A stretch of DNA of 64,000 nucleotides. Origin: Parcubacteria group bacterium (GTDB lineage Bacteria; Patescibacteria; ABY1; Buchananbacterales; UBA6539). The stretch is from assembly GCA_002687175.1 (NCBI GenBank), contig NYZP01000002.1, positions 1 through 64,000 of the forward strand, written 5' to 3'. This document shows, in pieces, positions 1-7,861 of this stretch. The translations under genes and the position numbers were made by a program. Every line of letters starts with the position of its first letter. Position 1 is the stretch's first letter. The notes beneath the pieces are model-generated. The model had not been told where the DNA came from and did not search any database. It saw only the letters and a program-made list of their open reading frames with translations.

Positions 1-33
1 ACGGCTTCCCGAAACTTTTCTGGCAAGCCCAGA

Positions 34-1605
34 TTGAGAGCGCGAACGGTCAAGGCTTTTCGCGGAAGATCTGCGAGTTGTCCAAAAAAAGAAAAAACTG
101 ATGAAGAAACAGAAAAACTGCTTAATAGTTTAGAAGACAAAAATAATCATATCAGAGCCATTTTTACAGTAGATAGATTGACAGAAGGTTGGGACGTCTT
201 AAACCTTTTTGATATTGTCAGACTTTATCAAGGACAAAACACAGGAGGAAGCACAAAGAAAACCCCAGAAGCAACGACCAAAGAAAAACAACTTATCGGA
301 AGAGGTGTCAGATATTGCCCTTTTGCTTTCAATGACAAAATCAAAAATAAAAGAAAATTTGACGATGATTTGAAACATGAATTAAGAGTTTTGGAAGAAT
401 TGTATTATTACACTTATGACGAAGAATCAAGATATATCTCTCATCTCAAAGAAGAATTAAGAAAAGATGGTTATATTAGAGATTATAAAGTTATCAAAAC
501 ATTTGCACTCAAAAAAGATTTTCAAGACAGTAAATTCTACAAAGAAACAAAGATTTGGTATAACAAGCAGATTGATAACCCAAACAGAAAAAAGAAGTCT
601 TTGGAAGACATTAAAAAAGACTTTTTTGTGCCGTATAAAATCAAAGGTTTAGAATTTACTGAGCAAGAAATTGATTTTGAGAAACAAGAAGATTTACAAA
701 GACTAAATTTGCAAGAAAAAGGATTACAAACAATTTCAATTAGATTTAAGAATATTGAAAAATATATCGTTCAAAAAGCTATCAATATCAAAGCAAAACA
801 AGAAAATTCATTATTTCAATTTGAAAAACTAAAAGAAGAACTGGAAATTGAAGGCATTGAAGAATTGCAAACGGACAAACTTGCTGATTTTGATGTAAAA
901 ATAATTGTCAGTAAAAATACAAATTATGATGATATTGATAATAGCGACAAATTAGGTTTAGTGATTAAGTTTTTAGACAATATTTTTGCTGAATTAAAAG
1001 ATAAAATTGCTCCAAAAATTGGAAGTGAATTTATTGCAGGAGATTTTAAAAAATTCTTTGCAGAGCCAAAAACAAAAACTATTGAAGCAGATATGGATTC
1101 TGAAAGAATTGCCAAAGAATTAGAAACGGAAAACTGGTATGTTTTGGATTCATTTCATGGAACAAGTGAAGAAAAAGAACTGATTGAATTTATCAAAGAA
1201 ACAATCGGTAATTTAGAGCAAAAATACAAAGAAGTATATCTTTTGAGAAATGAAGAAGTTTACAAGATATATGATTTTGAACAAGGTAGAGGCTTCCAAC
1301 CTGACTTTATTCTCTTCGTAAAAACAAAAGATAAAAAAGAAGTAAAGAACGGATTCAAAGCAGAGTTATACTATCAAATATTTATTGAGCCAAAAGGAAA
1401 TGAATATATTGGAGAGGATGGAACTTTTAAAACTGGAAAAGAAGGCTGGAAGGAACAATTTTTAGAAGAAATATCTGAGAAATACGGATTTGAAAAAATC
1501 ATAAAAGCGGAAAATCCAAATTATAGACTTGTTGGATTACCATTCTTTAATAAGGATCATAATTCTAACTTTAAGAATGAATATGAATTAGTCGTAAATG
1601 AATAA
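34..1605 (+). CDS. Type III restriction enzyme Res subunit, C-terminal part (5' end missing)
   Basis: Reads as the C-terminal half of the helicase-nuclease (Res) subunit of a type III restriction-modification system, which works with a Mod methyltransferase to move along and cut foreign DNA. Seen: superfamily 2 helicase motifs late in the motor domain (LTEGWDVLNLFDIVRL near residue 50, KQLIGRGVRYCPF near residue 90) and a C-terminal PD-(D/E)XK-like nuclease motif (FQPDFILF near nt 1300, then FIEPKG near nt 1385). Walker A and B motifs and roughly 450 residues are absent. The first 16 or so codons (to about nt 83) are GC-rich and do not look like Res; the frame is open to base 1. No Mod gene is visible. 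It could be a decayed gene or a contig-edge artefact. Confidence 0.8.
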   Translation: MRARTVKAFRGRSASCPKKEKTDEETEKLLNSLEDKNNHIRAIFTVDRLTEGWDVLNLFDIVRLYQGQNTGGSTKKTPEATTKEKQLIGRGVRYCPFAFNDKIKNKRKFDDDLKHELRVLEELYYYTYDEESRYISHLKEELRKDGYIRDYKVIKTFALKKDFQDSKFYKETKIWYNKQIDNPNRKKKSLEDIKKDFFVPYKIKGLEFTEQEIDFEKQEDLQRLNLQEKGLQTISIRFKNIEKYIVQKAINIKAKQENSLFQFEKLKEELEIEGIEELQTDKLADFDVKIIVSKNTNYDDIDNSDKLGLVIKFLDNIFAELKDKIAPKIGSEFIAGDFKKFFAEPKTKTIEADMDSERIAKELETENWYVLDSFHGTSEEKELIEFIKETIGNLEQKYKEVYLLRNEEVYKIYDFEQGRGFQPDFILFVKTKDKKEVKNGFKAELYYQIFIEPKGNEYIGEDGTFKTGKEGWKEQFLEEISEKYGFEKIIKAENPNYRLVGLPFFNKDHNSNFKNEYELVVNE

Positions 1606-1772
1606 GGAGTTTTAAATTTTTGGCATTCACCCCTTAACCCCCTCTGCCAAAAATTCAAAACAAAAACAAATTTATACTTTTAAGATAAAGCCTATCAAAA
1701 TGATATTGATTGAAAAATATTTTTTGAACTCAAGCCACGTTGCACTCTCGCTTCACTGCGTTCCGCTCGGGG

Positions 1773-1872
1773 CGTATAACACAGTATATGCGGTTCGCTC
1801 GTTGCACTTCGCTCTCTCATATTTTGCTCCGCTCCGCTCCGCAAAACATCGCATATACTGGAACGTTGTACG
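1773..1872. repeat. attC-like (integron cassette) recombination site
   Basis: About 100 bp with the layout of an integron attC. An outer CGTATAAC (1773-1780) faces GTTGTACG (1865-1872), which is close to the R''/R' core GTTRRRY but not a perfect match. An inner 11-bp arm CAGTATATGCG (1782-1792) pairs exactly with CGCATATACTG (1850-1860). The loop between is the repetitive TTCGCTC/GCTCCGCTCCG type seen in environmental cassettes. The next gene starts 21 bp after the right core. Resemblance was judged by eye. Confidence 0.55.
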
Positions 1873-1893
1873 AAGTTAATTATTTATAAATAT

Positions 1894-2313
1894 ATGTTCA
1901 AAAAATCAAGGATTAAATTAATCTTAAAAATCTTATGGCCTTTATTACCAATCATCTTATTCCCTTTAATTGTAATTATGGTTGATTTCATTATGTGGAG
2001 TGATTATGGTTACAGCGAAACCTACGAAACAATCAAAAAAATATCAAGCCCGATTCTGATTTTTTATTTTCTCCTTATAATTCTATATATTCCATTTGCA
2101 CCAATCTTAAATTTTTTTGATTTCACTCTCATAGAAAAAACTGGGTCAGGGCTGGCTACTGCTGGTGATATTGTACCTCATTTAACTGCACCCGGTGCCT
2201 TAATTGTAGGGATATTTTACTCAATAACAATATATATAATCTTCTTTATTCTTAAGGCATTAATAAGAGATATTAAGGAGCGTAGACATAATAATAAATC
2301 AACAACTGAATAA
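1894..2313 (+). CDS. Cassette-borne membrane protein, unknown function
   Basis: A 139-residue protein of unrecognised family. It starts with a basic tip (MFKKSRIKLILK) followed by three or four hydrophobic stretches, roughly residues 13-31, 50-72 and 103-122, and ends in a charged tail, so it should be an inner-membrane protein. It is the only gene between an attC-like site upstream and a half site downstream. A 12-bp inverted repeat, CGAAGTTAATTA at 1871-1882 and TAATTAACTTCG at 2311-2322, brackets it, and its stop codon lies in the right arm. This is the geometry of an integron gene cassette. There is no clear Shine-Dalgarno sequence. Function cannot be inferred beyond membrane location. 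Confidence 0.6.
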   Translation: MFKKSRIKLILKILWPLLPIILFPLIVIMVDFIMWSDYGYSETYETIKKISSPILIFYFLLIILYIPFAPILNFFDFTLIEKTGSGLATAGDIVPHLTAPGALIVGIFYSITIYIIFFILKALIRDIKERRHNNKSTTE

Positions 2314-2352
2314 TTAACTTCGCATAACACCGGCTATACAGTTCGCTTCCGG
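2311..2352. repeat. Half attC-like site ending the cassette
   Basis: Begins with the inverted copy of the sequence after the upstream site (TAATTAACTTCG), then GCATAAC (2322-2328) and a short CCGG...CCGG hairpin. The distal half expected of a complete attC is missing, so the array seems to be cut here. Confidence 0.45.
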
Positions 2353-2377
2353 TAAATAACATATTCCTTAACTAATT

Positions 2378-2406
2378 CCGCCAATATCAATAAGGCGGGT
2401 TTTTTG
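2378..2406 (+). terminator. Rho-independent terminator
   Basis: CCGCC and GGCGG arms around an 11-base loop, followed at once by a T-run. It closes the cassette region. Confidence 0.7.
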
Positions 2407-2426
2407 TTATAATTGCTAAAGAGGGA

Positions 2427-2450
2427 TAAATAAACACTTGTGTTTATTTA
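2427..2450. promoter_or_regulatory. Perfect 24-bp palindrome
   Basis: TAAATAAACAC and its exact reverse complement separated by two bases, about 110 bp upstream of the small membrane gene at 2560. It may be an operator or simply a hairpin; nothing else identifies it. Confidence 0.35.
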
Positions 2451-2559
2451 GACCGAACGACGTAATTTCAATTTAATTAAACTATTATTCTTTAAAAATA
2501 TAGTTAAAAAACCAGAATTGGTTTACTTGATATACGACAAAATTAAATGGAGGTTTGTC

Positions 2560-2733
2560 ATGTTGCCTGACGGTTCAGATCCTTGGTATACGATTCCAGC
2601 TATGCTTCTGCTTATAGGAACAGCATACCTTACTAACGGTTGGGGTATTATTCCAACCCTGCTCATTATGCTCATTGGGGCATACTACTACGAGAAACGG
2701 AGAGAACAAAAAGAAACTGACAAAAGTCAATGA
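2560..2733 (+). CDS. Small membrane protein, unknown
   Basis: A 57-residue protein (MLPDGSDPWYTIPAMLLL at the start) with two hydrophobic helices, roughly residues 10-24 and 29-43, and a charged YYYEKRREQKETDKSQ tail. I chose the ATG at 2560 because GGAGG lies 7 bases before it; an upstream TTG in frame has no such site. It stands alone, with a hairpin (GAGAGCG/CGCTCTC) after the stop. The strong ribosome site is unlike the neighbouring housekeeping genes. The family is not recognised. Confidence 0.55.
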   Translation: MLPDGSDPWYTIPAMLLLIGTAYLTNGWGIIPTLLIMLIGAYYYEKRREQKETDKSQ

Positions 2734-2742
2734 AGATCTTTT

Positions 2743-2783
2743 GCGAGAGCGTAAAACGCGCTCTCTCCCAATTCTGATTTTTT
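2743..2783 (+). terminator. Possible terminator
   Basis: GAGAGCG (2745-2751) pairs with CGCTCTC (2759-2765). The T-run begins only about 12 bases later, so this is weak. Confidence 0.35.
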
Positions 2784-2798
2784 AACTAAAATTATGTT

Positions 2799-3686
2799 AT
2801 GAAGTATTACATTGGCCTTGATATTGGTGCTACAAAAATCGCGGCGGCCTTGGTATCAGGCAAAAAAATAATCAAAAAAGCTAGGGTGGAAACTCAGGTT
2901 AAAAAAGGCCGGCAACGGGTTTTGAAAAATATAAACTTAGCCGTAAATACTGTTTGGTCACCAAAGGTAAAAGGCATTGGCATTGGTATTGCCGGAAAAG
3001 TTGATCGAAAAAAAGGCATATTTGTTAAAGGACCAAATTTTGACAAAAATTTTAAAAATGTTAACCTAAGAAACTATTTACAAACTGCCTTTAAAGTACC
3101 GCTAAAAATAGAAAATGACGCCAACTGTTTTGTTTTAGCCGAGGCAATTCACGGTATAGCTAAAAATTATAATCATGTTGTGGGTCTAACCTTAGGCACT
3201 GGCGTTGGTGGCGGCATTGTGATTAATAAACAGGTTTATCACGGCAGCACCGGCTCAGCTGGTGAGTTGGGTCACATTACTATTCAAAACAGCGGCTTAA
3301 AATGTAGCTGTGGTCATCGCGGTCATTTGGAAGCTTATGCCTCGGGCAAAGCGACGTCTAATTTGTATAAAAAACTTTCCGGTCGCCGCTTGCATCCCCT
3401 GGAAATTGAGGCCAATGCCAAAAAAGGTAATAAAAAAGCCCTGACAGTTTTTAATACCATGAGCGACTCCTTGGCCGCCGGTCTAAGTAGCATCATTTAT
3501 AGCTTAAATCCTGATATCATAGTATTGGGTGGTGGGCTGGCAAAGGTAAAAATTTATATTTCACCGGCAATAAAATTGGCGAAAAAAAAATTAGTATATA
3601 GTTCGCTCAACAAAACAAAAATTGTAACCAATCCCAACAGTAGCAACATGGCAATTTTGGGTGCCACGTTATTATTTAAAAAGTAG
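2799..3686 (+). CDS. ROK-family sugar kinase (glucokinase-like)
   Basis: A cytoplasmic ATP-dependent sugar kinase of the ROK family, probably phosphorylating glucose or N-acetylhexosamine; the substrate cannot be read from the sequence. The 295 residues are normal for the family. Visible: the N-terminal phosphate motif GLDIGATK (6-13), catalytic Asp107 in ENDAN (105-109), the glycine-rich LGTGVGGG (132-139) and the ROK signature GELGH (155-159). The zinc site reads C169-S-C171-G-H-R-G-H176, with His where the usual third Cys stands. It starts at the ATG beside ATTATGTT without a ribosome site. The penicillin-binding protein gene follows 11 bp after its stop, so the two may be co-transcribed. 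Confidence 0.85.
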   Translation: MKYYIGLDIGATKIAAALVSGKKIIKKARVETQVKKGRQRVLKNINLAVNTVWSPKVKGIGIGIAGKVDRKKGIFVKGPNFDKNFKNVNLRNYLQTAFKVPLKIENDANCFVLAEAIHGIAKNYNHVVGLTLGTGVGGGIVINKQVYHGSTGSAGELGHITIQNSGLKCSCGHRGHLEAYASGKATSNLYKKLSGRRLHPLEIEANAKKGNKKALTVFNTMSDSLAAGLSSIIYSLNPDIIVLGGGLAKVKIYISPAIKLAKKKLVYSSLNKTKIVTNPNSSNMAILGATLLFKK

Positions 3687-3697
3687 TAATACAATTC

Positions 3698-6625
3698 ATG
3701 CCAATCCCCGGACTATCAACTAAAACTAAATCTCCCCAAGACTGGAGAAAAAAAAGTCCTGTTCGTCGTCGTAAATCGTCGGGATCTTTTAGCAAAAAAC
3801 CAATTTATACCGGGGGTAAGAAAAAGAAATTTAAATTACCTTCCAATATAAGTAAAGGTGTTATAACCTTAATTGGTTTAGCTATTGCCATTGGCGGAAT
3901 TTTAAGTATTATTATGTTGGCCTGGATCGCTAAAGATTTACCAAATCCCAACCGAATCATTGAACGATCAGTAGCCCAAAGTACTAAAATTTTTGATAGT
4001 ACTGGCGAAAGTTTACTTTACGATGTTCATGGTGCTGAGAAAAGAACAGTGGTGGAGCTGTCTGACATCCCTCAATTTGTTCAACAAGCAACATTAATAG
4101 CCGAAGATAAAAAATTCTACGAGCATGGAGGCATCAGTTTTACTGGTATTCTTAGATCCGTGATCGTTAATTTTTTAAAGGGCGGTAAGGTACAAGGTGG
4201 TTCAACCTTAACCCAGCAGTTAGTTAAAAATGCCGTATTAACTCCCGAAAAAACTTACACTCGAAAAATCAAAGAAATTATTTTATCCTATCAAATAGAA
4301 AAAAAGTTTTCTAAAGACGAAATATTAAAACTTTACTTTAATGAAATCCCTTACGGTTCAGTGGCTTATGGTGTTGAAGCCGCAGCTCAAACCTATTTTG
4401 GCAAAGGAATCACAGAGATTACTCTAGCCGAGGCTGCAATTTTAGCATCACTACCCAAAGCGCCAACTTACTACTCCCCTTACGGTAGCCACCAAGACGA
4501 TCTTTTAGGTCGACAACAATTTATTTTAAATGGCATGGCCGATGCTGGTTATATTACTCAAGAAGATGCCGACAAGGCTGCTGAAGAAGAACTGGAGTTT
4601 AAGAAACGAACTGAAAACATTGTTGCGCCTCATTTTATAATGTATGTTCGAGAATACCTAACCGAAAAATATGGTGAATTGGTTGTTGAACAAGGCGGAT
4701 TACAAGTTAAAACCACGCTGGATCTTTATAAGCAAGGATTGGCTGAAGAAGTAATAACTGAAATAGCTGAAACAAACGCTGAAAACTGGGACGCTAATAA
4801 TGCAGCCCTAGTAGCGATTGATACTAAAACTGGACAAATTGAAGCCATGGTTGGTTCCAAAGATTATTTTGCTGATCCAGCCCCCGAAGACTGTAATCCA
4901 GGTATTGATTGCGTATTTGATCCACAGGTGAATACTTCGATACGCTTAAGACAACCCGGTTCATCATTCAAACCAATTGTTTTTACTGCCGCTTTTAAAA
5001 AAGGCTATACTCCGGAAACAGTCTTATATGACGTAAATACTGTCTTTCAAAACTATGATCTTAAGGACTACGAGCCTAAGAACTACGACTTAGTTGAACA
5101 TGGCCCGGTTACTATTAGAAAATCCCTGCAGGGTTCTTTAAATATTCCAGCGGTCAAAGCGATTTTTTTAACCGGCGTTGATAACGTTATTGATCTGGCC
5201 GAAGATTTGGGCTATACCAGTTTAAGCAACCGAAGCCGGTTTGGTTTATCTCTGGTTTTGGGCGGCGGTGAAGTCAAACTACTGGAACACACTAATGCTT
5301 TTGCGGTGTTAGCTCGTGAGGGTGAATGGCACCCACCGGTGGCAATTTTAGAAGTTAAAGATAAAGATGGAAATATCTTAGAAGAGTACGAGAAAAAGGA
5401 TAAAAAGGTTTTGAGCACCGAGTTAGCTCGGCAAATCAATAATGTTTTATCAGATAATAGCGCACGAGCCTATGTTTTTGGAGAAAACAATTACCTAACT
5501 CTTGGTGGGCGTGATGTTGCCGCTAAAACCGGAACAACCGATGATTATCGTGATGCCTGGACTATTGGCTATACTCCTTCTTTAGCGGTTGGCGTTTGGG
5601 TCGGTAATAATAATAACGAAACCATGCGTCGCGGCGCCGCCGGTGGCGTGGTTGCCGCTCCAATTTGGAATGGCTTTATGAGGCGTGTTCTAGGTGACAC
5701 GCCATTTGAAAGCTTTAAAGGCCCCAAAGAAATCACCACTGACAAACCAGTATTAAATGGCAGTATTACCGAGGGGATTAAAGTTAAAATTGACAAAATC
5801 ACTGGTAAGCTGGCCACCAGCTTAACTCCGGAGAATCAAGTTGAAGAAAAAATATTTAGACAAACTCACTCTATTTTACATTACATTAACAAAGATGACC
5901 CCCAAGGCAGTTCCGGACCAAACTTAAATAGCGAACAGTACACCCGCTGGGAAGATGCTGTTCAACTTTGGGCCGAAAAAAATAATTATGTTTCCGAAGA
6001 ACCACCAACCGAATTTGATGATATTCACACCACCGCTGACCGACCAACCATTAAAATTACCTCTCCCAATCAAAACCAAACAATCACTGACCGCAGTTTA
6101 ACCGCCGAAGTTAGTGCCTCCGCTCCCCGTGGTGTCAAGCTAGTTGAGTACTACATTAACGACCGACTATTAAAAGAAGTAGCTTCTCCGCCATTTAACT
6201 TAAATGTCTTTATTGAAGATCCAAATATCACTGCTGGCTTTTATCAATTTACCGCCATTGCTTATGATGATATTGGTAATAATAAAAGCGTTACCATTAA
6301 CCTTAATATGCAGCTACCAGCCTTACCGTCGGCATTGGTTTGGACAGTACCGACTGATAATGATTCATTAACGGAAAGTGACTTCCCTTTGATCATAACT
6401 GCTGATTTAGGAAATCCAACAGGAATTCAAAAAATTGATCTCTACTATGAAAATTCCGAGGGTGCTGTTAACTATATTAATACTGCCCGTCAATTCCCGG
6501 GTGATAAACTGATTGCTCAGTGGTCTACTCCACCATCAGCTGGTAGTTACTCAGTCTATGCTGAAATTACAAATCAGGATGGTTATAGTTACGATAGCGA
6601 GAAGATTAGGGTTGAAATAAAATAA
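3698..6625 (+). CDS. Class A penicillin-binding protein (PBP1A type)
   Basis: Bifunctional peptidoglycan synthase anchored in the cytoplasmic membrane. It has a Lys/Arg-rich cytoplasmic tail (1-50), one membrane helix (about 54-76), a glycosyltransferase domain (GT51) with catalytic Glu136 in AEDKKFY and STLTQQLVKN (169-178), then a transpeptidase domain with SSFK (Ser422 nucleophile), SLN (480-482) and KTGTT (610-614). Residues from about 765 form two Ig-like/Big-type beta modules (for example PTIKITSPNQNQTI), unusual add-ons that account for the 975-residue length. All catalytic motifs are intact. It follows the ROK kinase closely. Sure of family; the role of the C-terminal modules is inference. 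Confidence 0.93.
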   Translation: MPIPGLSTKTKSPQDWRKKSPVRRRKSSGSFSKKPIYTGGKKKKFKLPSNISKGVITLIGLAIAIGGILSIIMLAWIAKDLPNPNRIIERSVAQSTKIFDSTGESLLYDVHGAEKRTVVELSDIPQFVQQATLIAEDKKFYEHGGISFTGILRSVIVNFLKGGKVQGGSTLTQQLVKNAVLTPEKTYTRKIKEIILSYQIEKKFSKDEILKLYFNEIPYGSVAYGVEAAAQTYFGKGITEITLAEAAILASLPKAPTYYSPYGSHQDDLLGRQQFILNGMADAGYITQEDADKAAEEELEFKKRTENIVAPHFIMYVREYLTEKYGELVVEQGGLQVKTTLDLYKQGLAEEVITEIAETNAENWDANNAALVAIDTKTGQIEAMVGSKDYFADPAPEDCNPGIDCVFDPQVNTSIRLRQPGSSFKPIVFTAAFKKGYTPETVLYDVNTVFQNYDLKDYEPKNYDLVEHGPVTIRKSLQGSLNIPAVKAIFLTGVDNVIDLAEDLGYTSLSNRSRFGLSLVLGGGEVKLLEHTNAFAVLAREGEWHPPVAILEVKDKDGNILEEYEKKDKKVLSTELARQINNVLSDNSARAYVFGENNYLTLGGRDVAAKTGTTDDYRDAWTIGYTPSLAVGVWVGNNNNETMRRGAAGGVVAAPIWNGFMRRVLGDTPFESFKGPKEITTDKPVLNGSITEGIKVKIDKITGKLATSLTPENQVEEKIFRQTHSILHYINKDDPQGSSGPNLNSEQYTRWEDAVQLWAEKNNYVSEEPPTEFDDIHTTADRPTIKITSPNQNQTITDRSLTAEVSASAPRGVKLVEYYINDRLLKEVASPPFNLNVFIEDPNITAGFYQFTAIAYDDIGNNKSVTINLNMQLPALPSALVWTVPTDNDSLTESDFPLIITADLGNPTGIQKIDLYYENSEGAVNYINTARQFPGDKLIAQWSTPPSAGSYSVYAEITNQDGYSYDSEKIRVEIK

Positions 6626-6630
6626 ACAGA

Positions 6631-6659
6631 TTGCCCTAGCGCTTGAAAAAGGTTACAAT
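6631..6659 (+). promoter_or_regulatory. Sigma-70-type promoter
   Basis: TTGCCC (6631-6636), 17-base spacer, TACAAT (6654-6659), ahead of the broken gene at 6701. A purine-rich AAGAGGAGAGG follows. Confidence 0.6.
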
Positions 6660-6700
6660 TTATACAAGAGGAGAGGCTGAGTATTAATAAAATTAAACCT

Positions 6701-7371
6701 ATGACAAAAACCAATACCGCAGAAAAGCAAAATAAAAATAGTGATGGAAGCTATGCTGTTTCTTCAAAAAATAAAAATTCGGTATAGCTTTAATAATTGG
6801 GCCCTTTATAGGCCTACTATTTGTTTTTATATCTTATGACATTGCTACTTTTACCATAGCCCAGGTGTATGGTCTGTCAACTGAAGCTTCCTTAAATACT
6901 CCATCCAACGAAATTGGATCCGGAGTATTAAGTATAATTAATGTGCTCTTAGGATTCATTGGTATTTTCTGTTCTATAGGAATTATTATCGGAATTCCGC
7001 TTGGTATTATTTTGCTCAACAAAAAAGTGTTGGTATCAGGAACCTTTGACGATAGATCAGGCAATGGTAAAAATTCAACTGTCCCAGAGGAAATAAAAGG
7101 TTGGAATTGGGGCGCCGCTGGCTTACACTGGATTTAGGGAGTTTGGCATGGAGTTTGGATATCGCTGCTGGTTTTTATCCCGGTGGTTAACTTGGTGATG
7201 GTTATAGTTTTGGGGATAAAAGGAAATGAATGGGCCTGGAGAGCACAAAAATGGGAAAGTGTAGAAAAATTTCAGACTTCTCAAAACAAATGGAAACCCT
7301 GGGGTATTGTATTTTTTGTCTTAATACTGCTGAGTATAATATCAAATATTCTGTTGCCAGATACTTCATAG
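6701..7371 (+). pseudogene. Broken small membrane-protein gene (frameshift plus nonsense codon)
   Basis: Three pieces together read as one protein. The ATG at 6701 opens MTKTNTAEKQNK... and stops at 6785. One frame over, from about 6781, GIALIIGPFIGLL... continues with two membrane helices to WGAAGLHWI and a TAG at 7135-7137. The same frame then runs on as GVWHGVWISLLVFIPVVN... to 7371. Related proteins I know from CPR genomes have a W-N-W-G-A...N-W-I-W-G motif, so the TAG most likely replaces a TGG Trp codon. The frameshift falls in the A5 tract at 6773-6777. Promoter and start region are intact. Alternatives are programmed recoding or sequencing error. The function of the family is unknown to me. 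Confidence 0.65.
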
Positions 7372-7415
7372 ATTCAATAAAAATTTAATTAAATAATAAT
7401 TTATATATTTAGATC

Positions 7416-7631
7416 ATAAAAGAGACCCACGCCAGAAGTATTTTCAAAACTATCAGCTGGCGAGTTATTGCGACCCTAACTACTACCATACTGGTTTACC
7501 TTTTTACGGGCAGTTTTAAAATCGCTCTAGGCATTGGATTTTTTGAAGCCAGCCTAAAACTTTTATTTTATTACTTACATGAACGCGCTTGGGACAAAAT
7601 TAATTGGGGAACAGCTTTAACAAAAAAATAG
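7416..7631 (+). CDS. DUF2061 small membrane protein without a standard start codon
   Basis: The frame encodes KETHARSIFKTISWRVIATL, then a hydrophobic segment, FFEASLKLLFYYLHERAWDKI and a TAG at 7629-7631. This matches the DUF2061 family in content and length (about 70 residues, two helices). In-frame stop TAG at 7410-7412 lies just upstream and there is no ATG, GTG or TTG in the frame, so translation would have to begin at ATA (7416) or ATC (7413), or the start has been lost. That makes it either a gene with a rare start or a recent pseudogene. Confidence 0.6.
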   Translation: MKETHARSIFKTISWRVIATLTTTILVYLFTGSFKIALGIGFFEASLKLLFYYLHERAWDKINWGTALTKK

Positions 7632-7658
7632 AGTTGTATTTTAAAAATTACTACTTGT

Positions 7659-7686
7659 TTGACAAAACAGCTAACTGTAGTATTAT
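7659..7686 (+). promoter_or_regulatory. Strong promoter directly before a terminator
   Basis: TTGACA (7659-7664), 16 bases, TATTAT (7681-7686). The only thing downstream within 45 bases is a terminator. Confidence 0.6.
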
Positions 7687-7707
7687 TGAGTAACAAAGAG
7701 CCTAAAA

Positions 7708-7730
7708 AACCGTGCTAACGGTTCTTTTTT
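7708..7730 (+). terminator. Rho-independent terminator
   Basis: AACCGT/ACGGTT arms with a GCTA loop and a T-run (7725-7730). With the promoter above, this would give an RNA of only about 40 nt. Confidence 0.75.
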
Positions 7731-7783
7731 AAGCTACTAAAATCTTTTTTAAATAAACTTGCAATAGTCCATAAAATCAAAAG

Positions 7784-7810
7784 CCGATATTTCATCGGGG
7801 GTGTTTTTTT
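7784..7810 (+). terminator. Weak terminator-like hairpin
   Basis: CCGAT/ATCGG arms, then GGGTG and seven Ts. It could be a second stop for rightward transcription. Confidence 0.45.
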
Positions 7811-7847
7811 AAATAAAAAAAGACCCCGGGAACTAAAAGCTCCTGGG
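7810..7847 (-). terminator. Terminator of the leftward 723-residue gene
   Basis: On the minus strand CCCCAGGA...TTCCCGGGG with one mismatch, followed by TCTTTTTTT. It lies 14 bp past the stop of the gene to its right. Confidence 0.75.
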
Positions 7848-7861
7848 GTATAGAAAATTTC

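Noticed and set aside
1..1605. Complete restriction-modification system
   Set aside because: Only the 3' part of res is present and no mod gene is visible.
7135..7137. Recoded stop codon or alternative genetic code
   Set aside because: TAG and TGA serve as normal stops in many genes here, for example trmD and rnpA (TGA) and dnaN-side genes; a frameshift in the same gene also argues for decay.
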